Shown here one piece after another: positions 53,956-64,000 of a stretch of 64,000 nucleotides of DNA. The DNA comes from Corynebacterium minutissimum (lineage in GTDB: Bacteria; Actinomycetota; Actinomycetes; Mycobacteriales; Mycobacteriaceae): the NCBI RefSeq assembly GCF_000988205.1, contig NZ_LAYQ01000010.1:124001-188000 (forward strand), given 5' to 3'. Each line of letters begins with the position of its first letter. Within the stretch, counting starts at the first letter, position 1. Made by a program: the position numbers and the translations under genes. Under the pieces are notes generated by a model that ran no database searches, had not been told where the DNA came from, and worked only from the letters and a program-made list of their open reading frames with translations.

Positions 53956-54771
53956 ATGACCGGTACCCCTTTTCCCACTGACGGCGCCACCCGCGCGGCC
54001 GCGTTCTTCGACTTGGACAAGACGATCATTGCCACATCCTCGGCGTATGCCTTCGGCCGCGAATTCATGCACAACGGCCTCATCACGCATGCGGAAGCAC
54101 TCCAGCTGTCTTTAGCCAAAGCAAGTTACATGCTGGCTGGACACAGCAGTGAGCACATGGACACCACCCGCGATCAGCTTGCCGCCATGGCCGCCGGCTG
54201 GTCCGTTCAGGAGGTCCACGACATCGCGGTGGAGACCATGCACACAGTGGTCACCCCCGCCATTTATGCGGAGGCACGCGCGCTTATCGACGCCCACCGC
54301 GCCGCCGGCCACGAGGTGGTGATCATCTCGGCGTCGGCAAGCGTGCTGGTCGAGCCCATCGCACAGGAACTGGGCATCGAGCACGTTGTGGCCACCGAGC
54401 TCGCCGAGGAAGACGGCCGGTTCACCGGAGAGATACTGTTTTATTGCAAAGGTGCAGCGAAGGCCGAAGCCTTGGCCCGCATGGCCGTACAGCTCAACGT
54501 CGATCCCGACGCATCCTTTGCCTACTCCGATTCCGCCACAGACATCCCGATGCTGGAGCGAGTCGGCCACCCCGTTGCCGTGAACCCGGACCGCCTATTG
54601 AAGAAGCACGCCATCGCCCACGACTGGGAAATCCGCACGTTTAAGCATCCCGTACCGCTCTTCACCGCACCCAGCGCCCGCGAGTTCGGTATTGGCTCGG
54701 CGGTCGTGGCCGGCATCGCTGCCCTCGTGGTCGGTGGTGTTTTCTTTGCGCGGCAGCAGCTGCGAGATTAG
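53956..54771 (+). CDS. HAD-IB family phosphatase (SerB-like, Rv3661 type)
   Basis: The 271-residue protein has HAD motif I FFDLDKTIIA, motif II VVIISASASVLV, the lysine in CKGAAKAEAL, and motif III AYSDSATDIPML, and ends with a membrane helix (IGSAVVAGIAALVVGGVFFA). It probably removes phosphate from a small or lipid substrate at the membrane. The ATG at 53956 (MTGTPFPTDG) is chosen although no clear ribosome binding site precedes it; the longer frame from 53875 is less likely. The stop overlaps the next converging gene by 4 bases. Confidence 0.87.
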   Translation: MTGTPFPTDGATRAAAFFDLDKTIIATSSAYAFGREFMHNGLITHAEALQLSLAKASYMLAGHSSEHMDTTRDQLAAMAAGWSVQEVHDIAVETMHTVVTPAIYAEARALIDAHRAAGHEVVIISASASVLVEPIAQELGIEHVVATELAEEDGRFTGEILFYCKGAAKAEALARMAVQLNVDPDASFAYSDSATDIPMLERVGHPVAVNPDRLLKKHAIAHDWEIRTFKHPVPLFTAPSAREFGIGSAVVAGIAALVVGGVFFARQQLRD

Positions 54772-55457
54772 GCCGCTTGCGCGATGCCGTCGGCTTCGCG
54801 GGCGCCGGCCTCCCAGGCGTCGAGAAGCAGCGTGATAAGTGCCGCCGGATCCTTGTCATAGGTGTCCAGTGCCGCACGGTAGTCCGCGCGGTGCCGGTTG
54901 AGGTAGGTCTCGGGCACGGCGAATCCCCGCGGATCGAAGCCGGTATGGATGGCAGCGGTGCGCGCGGCGACGAGCGCCACGGCGGTGCTGCGCGCACCGA
55001 ACAGCGAGCGCGCGGCAATCTCCGCGTGCACCACCACCGGCAACAAGCGGTCAAAATCCACCCCGGCCCCGCGCGTGATGAGCTGGGCCAGCGCCTGCGC
55101 CACCGCCGGCTCCTGATCCGGGTGGCCCGCGCCGCCCGCCGCGACATCAATGCTGGCCAAGACCTGCAGCGGGGCCCGTGCGAAGGTCCGCACCGTAGCC
55201 TGCTGCTTTTCCGGAGCGAGCAAAGAATAAGCGCTGACCGCGGGTGGGATACCGTCAGCCTCAAGCGGCGCGCCGTCGATCGCCGCGGCCGCCCGCGCAC
55301 CGCGCAACAGCGATTCGGAAGAAATAACGTCAAACTTGCGCAAGCCCGCGGGCCGGCGGTGCACGCGCGCTATCGCTGCGACGGCAGAAGCAGCTTTTTC
55401 CTCCACCCCAGAAAGGGCCATCAGCGGGGTCAGCGGGTCAGAATGCGGCATACCCAT
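54768..55457 (-). CDS. Conserved hypothetical protein (Rv3662c type)
   Basis: The 229-residue protein is helical and alanine-rich, with ALSGVEEKAASAVAAIARVH, RKFDVISSESLLRGARAAAA and LINRHRADYR-like segments. Its place beside the HAD phosphatase gene and 6C RNA matches the Rv3661-Rv3662c neighbourhood. The start is taken at ATG 55457 (MGMPHSDPLTPLM) rather than at 55541, because that upstream part crosses the promoter area. No ribosome binding site is clear, so it may be leaderless. The function is unknown. Confidence 0.75.
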   Translation of the reverse strand: MGMPHSDPLTPLMALSGVEEKAASAVAAIARVHRRPAGLRKFDVISSESLLRGARAAAAIDGAPLEADGIPPAVSAYSLLAPEKQQATVRTFARAPLQVLASIDVAAGGAGHPDQEPAVAQALAQLITRGAGVDFDRLLPVVVHAEIAARSLFGARSTAVALVAARTAAIHTGFDPRGFAVPETYLNRHRADYRAALDTYDKDPAALITLLLDAWEAGAREADGIAQAA

Positions 55458-55561
55458 TACAATAACGCCGTACCCACTTTGCGGGCCGCACCACATGAAC
55501 TCTGGAAAGTTCATTACTATGGCCGATATAGATTGCGACAAAACAGTAGGAGTATTAAACC

Positions 55562-56056
55562 GTGAGCAACGACGGACTATTCACTGACGGGTCCAACAAG
55601 TTCGCCCCGAAGGTAGACAGCATTCCCTTGAGCGATGCGGATACCTCCCGCCGTGGCGAAGCATCCATCGGCCAGCTCGTGTCCAACGCCACCGAGCAGA
55701 TGTCCCAGCTGGTTCGCTCTGAGGTTGAGCTAGCCAAGACCGAGCTCGCTGCTTCTGCCAAGAAGGGCGGCATCGGCGCGGGCATGTTCGGTGTGGCCGG
55801 CACCGTGGCTCTATATAGCTCCTTCTTCTTTTTCTTCTTCCTGGCGGAGCTGCTGGCCGTATGGCTCGACCGTTGGGCTGCCTTCCTGATTGTCTTCCTC
55901 ATTATGGTCGTCTTGGCCGCCGTCGTGGCCTTTATCGGTTTCAAGCAGGTCAAGCAGGTCAAGGCCCCGGAGAAGACCATCCAGTCCACGAAGGAACTCA
56001 AGAAGCTGGTTCCGGGTAAGGCTGAGAAGTCCATCGAGCGTGGTCTCTACACCTAA
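55562..56056 (+). CDS. Actinobacterial Holin-X type membrane protein
   Basis: The 164-residue protein starts at GTG 55562. It has an amphipathic segment (SIGQLVSNATEQMSQLVRSE) followed by VELAKTELAASAKK, then two helices (GTVALYSSFFFFFFLAEL, FLIVFLIMVVLAAVVAFIGF) and a lysine-rich end. This is the phage_holin_3_6/DUF1469 pattern; despite the name these are ordinary chromosomal membrane proteins. In mycobacteria the equivalent gene precedes an epoxide-hydrolase-like gene, as here. Confidence 0.87.
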   Translation: MSNDGLFTDGSNKFAPKVDSIPLSDADTSRRGEASIGQLVSNATEQMSQLVRSEVELAKTELAASAKKGGIGAGMFGVAGTVALYSSFFFFFFLAELLAVWLDRWAAFLIVFLIMVVLAAVVAFIGFKQVKQVKAPEKTIQSTKELKKLVPGKAEKSIERGLYT

Positions 56057-56088
56057 ACCCTCAGGGTCCTTTCTCTCTCTTTACAGCC

Positions 56089-56116
56089 CCGCCCCGAGCA
56101 TCTGCGTTCGGGGCGG
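56089..56116 (+). terminator. Terminator after the Holin-X gene
   Basis: CCGCCCCGA and TCGGGGCGG form a 9-bp stem followed by ATTTCGTCT, 32 bases past the stop. Confidence 0.75.
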
Positions 56117-56158
56117 ATTTCGTCTATCTACCCTCCCCCCTTCGAAAGGCCCGCCCCT

Positions 56159-57061
56159 ATGAATCCCCTACCGCCCTCCGTAGTGGAGCTTGACGGCCCC
56201 TTTGAGCACGAGTTCCTGCACACGCGCGGCATCCGCCTGCACGCCGTCACCGCCGGCAACCCGGATGACCCGCTGGTGCTTTTACTCCATGGTTCTTTCG
56301 GCGGGTGGTTCGACTTCCGGAATGTCATTGCCCCGCTTGCCGACGCCGGCTTCCACGTCGCCGCCCTCGACATGCGCGGCTTTGGCATGTCTGACAAACC
56401 TCCGCTCGAACCCGGCCAGGATATCCGCGTGGCGGTGGGCGATGTCAGTGGTGCCATCCGCGCATTAGGCCACGATGATGCCTACCTGGTTGGCGCGGAT
56501 ACCGGTGGTGCGGTGGCCTGGGCGCTGGCTACCGAGCGGCCCGAGCGGGTGCGCGGGCTGGTTTCTGTTTCGGCAGCACACCCAACTGATTTGCGCCGCG
56601 CCATCGCCGCACGCCCCTGGGATTTCGGGTGGGTTCTCCTACGCGCGGCGTTGTGCCGCCTAGGAAAGATCGGCGCCCCCAGCCTCCTACTGCGGGAAGA
56701 TACCTATCACCGGGAGATGGATCTCGACGCCCTCGGATCCTTCAGCGGCGCCGAGCGCGCGGAGGCCCTGCGCTTGCGTGTGGCCTCCTCACGTATTGGA
56801 AACGTCCGCCGCGGAATCATCTGGAACCACCGACTGCGCACCGCCGTGGTTCCGCTGAGTTGGCTCGAGCTCAGCGTGCAGTGCCCGACGCTGTTCATTC
56901 ATGCCGATCAGATGTTGTGGCGCCCGGTAGCCCGGCGCGCGGCGCGGCGCTGCCGTGGGGGCTTTACCGCCACCACCATCCCCGGCGCCAAGAACCTCCC
57001 CTACCTTGAGAACCCTCACGGTTTTACCCAGACCATCACTCAGTGGCTGCGAGATAGGTAA
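56159..57061 (+). CDS. Alpha/beta hydrolase of epoxide-hydrolase type (EphE-like), catalytic His apparently missing
   Basis: The 300-residue protein has the HGSFGGWFDF oxyanion region, DMRGFGMSDKP, and the nucleophile aspartate in LVGADTGGAVAWAL, as in epoxide hydrolases and dehalogenases. The usual C-terminal GAGHFPHLE that carries the catalytic histidine reads GAKNLPYLENPHGF here, with asparagine in its place. It may be inactive, use the nearby histidine, or act differently. It is followed by a strong terminator and is preceded by one, so it forms its own unit. Confidence 0.82.
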   Translation: MNPLPPSVVELDGPFEHEFLHTRGIRLHAVTAGNPDDPLVLLLHGSFGGWFDFRNVIAPLADAGFHVAALDMRGFGMSDKPPLEPGQDIRVAVGDVSGAIRALGHDDAYLVGADTGGAVAWALATERPERVRGLVSVSAAHPTDLRRAIAARPWDFGWVLLRAALCRLGKIGAPSLLLREDTYHREMDLDALGSFSGAERAEALRLRVASSRIGNVRRGIIWNHRLRTAVVPLSWLELSVQCPTLFIHADQMLWRPVARRAARRCRGGFTATTIPGAKNLPYLENPHGFTQTITQWLRDR

Positions 57062-57078
57062 CATTCACTCCCCTCCGT

Positions 57079-57111
57079 GTCCCACCCCTCTCAGGGGGAT
57101 GGGACTTTTTT
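57079..57111 (+). terminator. Intrinsic terminator after the EphE-like gene
   Basis: GTCCCACCCCT pairs with AGGGG and TGGGAC (small bulge), followed by TTTTTTC. It is a strong intrinsic terminator 17 bases past the stop. Confidence 0.88.
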
Positions 57112-57282
57112 CATTCTCCAACAAAACCGCAGGTCAGGAACAAATACCTACCGATCTATAGCTTTCATTGCAGGACATATTTTTCGATTCCTTGTATATG
57201 AGACGAGCCACGCGGTAGCTTCATATAAAACCAACATCACAGGTTTTCTACATCTTTCGCACCACGGAGGTCTAAGACCCAC

Positions 57283-58884
57283 ATGACGCTCAAGAAGACA
57301 CTTGCTGCTCTCTCTGTCGCTACCCTGCCGCTCACCCTCGCGGCCTGTGCTGGCGATAACTCCGGTTCGGACTCTGCTTCCGGCTCCGCATCCGGCGACG
57401 GAATCGTCACCGTCAACGGCTCCGAGCCGCAGAACCCGCTCATCCCGGCCAACACCAACGAAACCGGTGGCGGACGCATCGTCGATTCCATCTACGCCGG
57501 CTTGGTCTACTACGACGGCGACGGCGAAGCCCAGAACGAGCTGGCTGAATCCATCGAGCCGAACGATGACAACACCGAGTTCACCGTCAAGCTCAAGGAG
57601 TCTAAGTTCTCCGACGGCTCCCCGGTAACCGCGAAGAACTTCGTGGATGCCTGGAACTACGCCGTGGCTAACGATCAGCTCAACGCTTCCTTCTTTGCCA
57701 ACATCAAGGGCTTCGAGGAAGGCGTGAAGGAGATGGAAGGCCTCAAGGTCGTCGACGACCTCACCTTCACCATCGCACTGAACAGCCCGGAGCAGGACTT
57801 CCCGGCACAGCTGGGCTACTCCGCGTTCTACCCGCTGCACGAGTCTGCCCTGGAGGACATGGATGCCTTCGGCCAGAACCCGATTGGTAACGGTCCCTAC
57901 AAGCTGACCGAGTGGAACCACAACCAGGACGCGACCGTCGTCCCGAATGAGGAGTACAAGGGTGGCCAGACCCCGCAGAACGACGGCATCAAGTTCGTCT
58001 TCTACGCTGGCCAGGACGCTGCCTACGCCGACCTGCTGGCAGGCAACCTGGACGTCCTCGACGCCATCCCGGACGCCGCTTTCGACGTCTACGAGACCGA
58101 CCTCGGTGACCGCGCTGTGAACCAGCCGACCGCCGTGTTCCAGTCCTTCACCTTGGGTGAGAACCTCGAGCACTACTCCGGCGAAGAAGGCGTCCTGCGC
58201 CGCCAGGCCATCTCCCACGCCATCAACCGCGAGGAGATCACGGACACCATCTTCAAGGGCACCCGCACCCCGGCCAAGGACTTCACCTCCCCGGTTATGC
58301 CGGGCTACTCCGAGGACATCAAGGGCAACGAGGTCCTGAAGTATGACCCGGAGAAGGCCAAGGAACTGTGGGCTGAGGCCGACAAGATCAACAAGTGGGA
58401 CAACCCGACCCTCGAAATTGCCTACAACTCCGACGGTGGCCACAAGAGCTGGGTGGATGCAACCACCAACTCCATCAAGAACACCCTCGGCATCGAGGCT
58501 GTTGGCGCTCCATACCCGGACTTCAAGTCCCTGCGCGATGAGGTGACCAACCGCACCATCAAGACCGCCTTCCGCACCGGCTGGCAGGCAGATTACCCGA
58601 GCCAGGCCAACTTCCTTGCTCCGCTGTACAAGACCAATGGTTCGTCCAACGACGGTGACTACACCAACCCAGAGTTTGACAAGCTTCTCGACGAAGCCCT
58701 GACCTCCACCTCCGAGGAAGACGCAATCAAGAAGTACACCGCGGCCCAGGAAATCCTGTTCAAGGAACTGCCGGCCATCCCGCTGTGGTACTCCAACGCC
58801 ACCGGCGGCTACTCCGAGAACGTCGACAACGTCGTCTTCTCCTGGAAGTCCCAGCCGGTGTACTACAACATCACCAAGAAGTAA
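57283..58884 (+). CDS. dppA: Dipeptide/oligopeptide ABC transporter binding lipoprotein
   Basis: The 533-residue protein has a lipoprotein signal (LTLAAC, lipidated cysteine at about residue 22), then a Gly/Ser linker and the SBP_bac_5 domain (SEPQNPLIPANTNET, GDGEAQNELAESIEPNDDNT, LRRQAISHAINREEIT). It captures peptides for the permease encoded downstream. GGAGG lies before the ATG and can pair with a small stem (GGTCT-AA-AGACC). The upstream 57112-57282 is AT-rich and holds the promoter (TATAAA at about 57225). High expression is likely. Confidence 0.93.
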   Translation: MTLKKTLAALSVATLPLTLAACAGDNSGSDSASGSASGDGIVTVNGSEPQNPLIPANTNETGGGRIVDSIYAGLVYYDGDGEAQNELAESIEPNDDNTEFTVKLKESKFSDGSPVTAKNFVDAWNYAVANDQLNASFFANIKGFEEGVKEMEGLKVVDDLTFTIALNSPEQDFPAQLGYSAFYPLHESALEDMDAFGQNPIGNGPYKLTEWNHNQDATVVPNEEYKGGQTPQNDGIKFVFYAGQDAAYADLLAGNLDVLDAIPDAAFDVYETDLGDRAVNQPTAVFQSFTLGENLEHYSGEEGVLRRQAISHAINREEITDTIFKGTRTPAKDFTSPVMPGYSEDIKGNEVLKYDPEKAKELWAEADKINKWDNPTLEIAYNSDGGHKSWVDATTNSIKNTLGIEAVGAPYPDFKSLRDEVTNRTIKTAFRTGWQADYPSQANFLAPLYKTNGSSNDGDYTNPEFDKLLDEALTSTSEEDAIKKYTAAQEILFKELPAIPLWYSNATGGYSENVDNVVFSWKSQPVYYNITKK

Positions 58885-58906
58885 CGCCACCTTTGCTACT
58901 TCGCAC

Positions 58907-58935
58907 GACCCCCGCAACCTCCGTGAGCGGGGGTC
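58907..58935 (+). terminator. Partial terminator between dppA and dppB
   Basis: GACCCCCGC and GCGGGGGTC form a perfect 9-bp stem 22 bases after dppA. No long T-run follows, so it probably reduces rather than stops transcription, leaving more binding protein than permease. A second promoter for dppB may lie in 58936-59092. Confidence 0.7.
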
Positions 58936-59092
58936 GCCCCACGTTTTCACCCCCGAAGTGTGATTAGAAACGCGCTATAGATTTCCCGGAGCGTGGGATC
59001 ACACATTAGAATTCTCGTAAGCTTTGACCTGCGTCCCAAAAATCGGAGAACGCTGGCAAGCACCTGCCCCACAATGAGTAAAGGACCACACT

Positions 59093-60019
59093 ATGCTGCG
59101 CTATATCGGGCGCCGAGTGCTCCAGATGATTCCGGTGTTCTTCGGAGCCACCCTGCTCATCTACGCGCTCGTCTTCTTGATGCCCGGCGATCCAGTCGAA
59201 GCCCTTGGCGGTGACCGCGGCCTCACCGAGGCTGCCCGCGCCCGCATTGAGGCTGAATACAACCTCGACAAGCCGTTCATCATTCAGTATCTGCTCTATA
59301 TCAAGGGCATCTTCATGTTGGACTTCGGCACGACCTTCTCCGGCGTGCCCGTGACCCAGGTAATGGCTAATGCCTTCCCGGTTACCGTGAAGCTCACCGT
59401 CATGGCGATCATTTTTGAATCCGTCTTCGGCATCCTCTTCGGCGTCTTCGCCGGTATGCGCCGCGGCGGCTTCTTCGATTCCACCGTGTTGGTCATCTCC
59501 CTGCTCGTCATCGCCGTGCCCTCCTTCGTTATCGGCTTCGTCTTCCAGTACCTCGTAGGCATTAAGTGGGGCGTCCTGCCGGTTACCGTCGGCGCTAACG
59601 CCACGGTGAAGTCCCTTCTCATGCCGGCCATGGTGCTCGGCGCGCTCTCCCTGGCCTACGTCATCCGCCTGACCCGCCAGTCCGTGGCTGAGAACCTGCG
59701 CGCCGACTACGTGCGCACCGCCCGCGCCAAGGGCCTGTCCAACGGCGCGGTGACCCGCCGTCACGTGCTGCGCAACTCGCTGATTCCTGTGGCCACCTTC
59801 ATCGGCGCCGATATCGGCGCACTCATGACCGGCGCCATCGTGACCGAGGGCATCTTCGGCATCAACGGCGTCGGCGGCACCATGTACCAGGCCATTCTGC
59901 GCGGTGAGCCGACCACCATCGTCTCCTTCACCACGGTGTTGGTGATCATCTACATCATCGCCAACCTGCTCGTTGACCTCCTGTACGCCGTACTTGATCC
60001 GAGGATTCGCTATGCCTAA
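59093..60019 (+). CDS. dppB: Dipeptide ABC transporter permease
   Basis: The 308-residue protein has six helices, the N-terminal YIGRRVLQMIPVFFGATLLI typical of DppB, and the EAA loop region DYVRTARAKGLSNGAVTRRH that contacts the ATPase. AAAGGA precedes the ATG. It forms the membrane channel with DppC. Its end overlaps the dppC start by 8 bases. Confidence 0.94.
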   Translation: MLRYIGRRVLQMIPVFFGATLLIYALVFLMPGDPVEALGGDRGLTEAARARIEAEYNLDKPFIIQYLLYIKGIFMLDFGTTFSGVPVTQVMANAFPVTVKLTVMAIIFESVFGILFGVFAGMRRGGFFDSTVLVISLLVIAVPSFVIGFVFQYLVGIKWGVLPVTVGANATVKSLLMPAMVLGALSLAYVIRLTRQSVAENLRADYVRTARAKGLSNGAVTRRHVLRNSLIPVATFIGADIGALMTGAIVTEGIFGINGVGGTMYQAILRGEPTTIVSFTTVLVIIYIIANLLVDLLYAVLDPRIRYA

Positions 60020-60970
60020 TTTCGAGAAAACCACTCCCTATCCGGGCCAAGAGCACTTCGTCTCGGAAACCGATGAAACGGGTCTCGGCGCGGTCGACGC
60101 CGTCAAGGACGAGTCCGCTCCCTCCTCTCAGTGGGGCGAGGCATGGCGCTACCTGCGCCGCCGCCCACTGTTCTGGGTCGCTGCCGTGATGATTCTCGTG
60201 GCAGTCCTCCTGGCTATCGCACCGGGTCTGTTTACTAGCACCGACCCGCGCCTGTGCGAACTATCCAGGTCCCTCGCACCCGCCGAGCCAGGCCACCCCT
60301 TCGGCTTCAACCGCCAGGGTTGTGACATCTATGCCCGCGTGATCTACGGTGCGCGTGCGTCGGTCGCCGTCGGCATCCTCACCACGCTGCTCGTCGTGGT
60401 ACTTGGTTCAATGATCGGCGCTATCGCCGGCTTCTTCGGCGGCTGGATCGACTCCGTCCTGTCCCGCATCACCGACATCTTCTTCGCCATCCCGCTAGTG
60501 CTCGCCGCCATCGTGGTCATGCAGATGTTCAAGGAGCACCGCACCATCGTCACGGTGGTCTTGGTGCTCGGCCTCTTCGGCTGGGTCTCCATCGCCCGCA
60601 TCACCCGCGGCGCGGTGGTCTCCATCAAGAACGAGGAATTCGTACAATCCGCACGCTCCATCGGCGCGTCGAGCTGGCGCATCCTGTTCAGCCACATCCT
60701 GCCGAACGCAGCCGCGCCCATCATCTCCTACGCCACCGTGGCGCTGGGCACCTACATCGTCGCCGAGGCCACCCTGTCCTTCCTGGGCATCGGCTTGCCG
60801 CCGACGTTCGTGTCCTGGGGCGGAGACATCTCCGACGCGCAGGCCTCCCTGCGTGTTGCCCCGGCAGTCCTGTTCTACCCGGCGGGTGCCTTGGGCCTGA
60901 CCGTGTTGAGCTTCATCATGATGGGTGACGTCGTCCGCGATGCACTCGATCCGAAGGCGAGGAAGCGTTA

Positions 60971-60971
<1 letters not shown>
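60012..60971 (+). CDS. dppC: Dipeptide ABC transporter permease
   Basis: The 319-residue protein starts at ATG 60012 inside the end of dppB. It has a cytosolic N-terminus, then OppC_N and six helices, and the EAA loop EEFVQSARSIGASSWRILFS. It pairs with DppB. The last bases overlap the start of the ATPase gene (TAATG). Confidence 0.94.
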
Positions 60972-62695
<1,724 letters not shown>

Positions 62696-62711
62696 CTCAA
62701 GCGCGCCGACT

Positions 62712-62740
62712 ACCCGTCAACCTTGCTGTGGTTGGCGGGT
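62712..62740 (+). terminator. Terminator after the dpp operon
   Basis: ACCCGTCAACC pairs with GGTTGGCGGGT (one G-T pair), followed by TTCGTCTTT, 17 bases past dppDF. The sequence from 62741 to 62918 holds no gene. Confidence 0.8.
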
Positions 62741-62918
62741 TTCGTCTTTAAGGGCTTAAGGATCCTGCCGTGGCTGCCCCTGTTGTATCCGGCGGTGACT
62801 GAAGCGCAACCTGGGATCGCCGATATCCCCGTCAGTGTGGCTTTGTCTGACGGGTGCTTCTATCGGGAGCGCCTTTGTCGCAGGTTACCGGCGCTTTTTG
62901 TGTTTGGTGGCTGGGGTG

Positions 62919-64000
62919 TTAGCTGCTGTCGGGTGGTGGGTCCGGTGGCGGGTCTGGTGGTTGTCCTGCTTGTTCGGCGGCGAGTCTGGCGACTGCTTCT
63001 TGGTATTCGGGCATCGCGGTGATTGGTGTTCCCCAGGGTGGGATGAAGCTGACCCCGGTGTTGAGGCGGTACATGTAGCCACGCCCGGTAGGCCTTAAAG
63101 GGTCATCGTCGTTAATGCCGTTGTGGTAGGCGCACAAAAACGTCAGGTTCTTGATGTTGGTGTAGCCACCAGCCTGCCAGGGCACCAAATGATGGATTTG
63201 GCAGTAATCAGCTGGTTTATTACACCCAGGCCTAGAACACGTGTGGAATTCAGCGTGCAGGGTGAGGCGTTGGTTGAAGTTTGCCCCGCGCTCTAAGCGC
63301 CAGGTGTTAATGGGTCCTTCAATAGGGTGCACGATGGTGGCGTAGCCTATTTCGGCGAACTTGTGGGTGAGGAATTCTGCCCCGGTCATGCGCCCACCGT
63401 TGGTGAGGTTGAGCTCGATCTCGTCCCCGTCACCGTTAATGATCTGGTCCAACTCATTCAGGGTGACGATGACTTGGGTGCGCACCGCCGGTTTGGAACC
63501 AGTGCCCTCTTTGAAGAAGACGTCGTTGGCGGCTTGAAGCAGGTCGGTGTTGTTGGTGGATTCGAGTACTGCGCGCATGTTGGCAATCGTGGTGGCATCA
63601 TCGGTAATCGAGAGCGTGTTGGGGCCTTGCTCTCGGTAGGTGATGCGCACGCCTGGTTTGGCGGTTCTTTTACGTGTGAGTTCTTTAAGCCGTGCTGTGG
63701 CAACGGCTCGGATGCGGTGTGCGGGTGTGGCGGTAAGTCTGACTCTCAGGTTCCAGGCGTCGAGGGTTTTCTTTACTTTTGAAACATAGGTTTCAATCAG
63801 TGTGAGGGTGCTCAGGCTGTGGCGTTGTTGAAGCGCTGCGTGGCGGGCTTTGCGTTGTTTTCCGCTAAAGCGGGTGGGGCCGAAGTACACCTGGTGCAGG
63901 CCTGCGAGTTCGGTGGCGTCGGCTGGGTCGGCGCCGAGCGCGCGGAGCTCGTCGGGTGTGCCAGGTATATGCTCCACCAGCGCAATCCCCGAGTTGCGGA
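62919..64000 (-). CDS. HNH endonuclease of the DUF222 / 13E12 family, 5' end beyond the window
   Basis: The visible part has 360 residues, and the frame stays open to the right edge, so the start lies outside; an ATG at 63977 would skip part of the DUF222 domain. It has a helical DUF222 region and a C-terminal HNH motif with two cysteines, CSRPGCNKPADYCQIHHLVP, then WQAGGYTNIKNLTFLCAYHN. Such genes occur in many copies in Corynebacterium and Mycobacterium and are often considered selfish or recombination-prone. The tail is a Pro/Asp repeat (PPDPPPDPPPDS). Confidence 0.88.
   Translation of the reverse strand, partial: RNSGIALVEHIPGTPDELRALGADPADATELAGLHQVYFGPTRFSGKQRKARHAALQQRHSLSTLTLIETYVSKVKKTLDAWNLRVRLTATPAHRIRAVATARLKELTRKRTAKPGVRITYREQGPNTLSITDDATTIANMRAVLESTNNTDLLQAANDVFFKEGTGSKPAVRTQVIVTLNELDQIINGDGDEIELNLTNGGRMTGAEFLTHKFAEIGYATIVHPIEGPINTWRLERGANFNQRLTLHAEFHTCSRPGCNKPADYCQIHHLVPWQAGGYTNIKNLTFLCAYHNGINDDDPLRPTGRGYMYRLNTGVSFIPPWGTPITAMPEYQEAVARLAAEQAGQPPDPPPDPPPDSS

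Overview
The window is a 64 kb piece of a high-GC actinobacterial chromosome that can be placed in the genus Corynebacterium. The evidence is sdhC-sdhA-sdhB divergent from ramB, lpd nearby, a tandem pair of corynomycolyltransferases, a fused rmlCD, a cspA/topA/cyaB cluster, a mycothiol-type alcohol dehydrogenase, and a 6C small RNA beside an Ssd/Tad cluster. The order resembles, in reverse, what is known for C. glutamicum. The species cannot be fixed from this sequence alone.

Layout. 1-2730 is a graveyard of phage and insertion-sequence fragments (primase-like, antirepressor, phage DNA polymerase, IS1634-type transposase) around one intact Abi_2/HEPN abortive-infection gene. 2950-9000 is succinate dehydrogenase and its likely regulator RamB, with a palindrome-rich region between them. 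9000-13850 holds lpd flanked by two very small peptide genes that share a leader sequence, then two mycolyltransferases. 13950-20200 holds an M1 peptidase and the dTDP-rhamnose genes rmlB, rmlCD and rmlA; the last two are separated by a 1.6 kb unit with 66-bp terminal inverted repeats carrying one AlbA_2/ATPase gene. 20380-24820 holds DsbA/CcdA thiol-redox genes, mycothiol-dependent aldehyde detoxification and a secreted SGNH hydrolase. 24990-30890 holds an acyl-CoA ligase and a GlcNAc operon (nagA, nagB, PTS EIICBA). 31070-35920 is an accessory island: a membrane-anchored hydrolase, a 29-residue peptide gene abutting an MFS exporter, an IS3-family element, a truncated serine recombinase and a ClbS-like gene, next to tRNA-Thr(CGT).

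36125-47240 is housekeeping: holB, adenylate cyclase, topA, dedA, cspA and a DUF1998-type helicase. 48114-52497 is a compact Tad/Flp-type secretion cluster read on the minus strand. 52835-53780 holds a DUF3800 gene and 6C RNA. 53956-57061 holds a HAD phosphatase, a conserved hypothetical, a Holin-X membrane protein and an alpha/beta hydrolase. 57283-62695 is a dipeptide ABC importer (dppA, B, C, DF). An HNH/DUF222 gene runs off the right edge.

Four core genes (lpd, rmlA, nagA, tadA) each carry one small indel in a G/C run or repeat. Because lpd and rmlA should be needed, sequencing error is the simplest explanation, but each is listed separately. The strongest candidates for something undescribed are the TIR-bounded AlbA_2 unit, the peptide-MFS pair, and the two small amphipathic peptides beside the mycolyltransferases.
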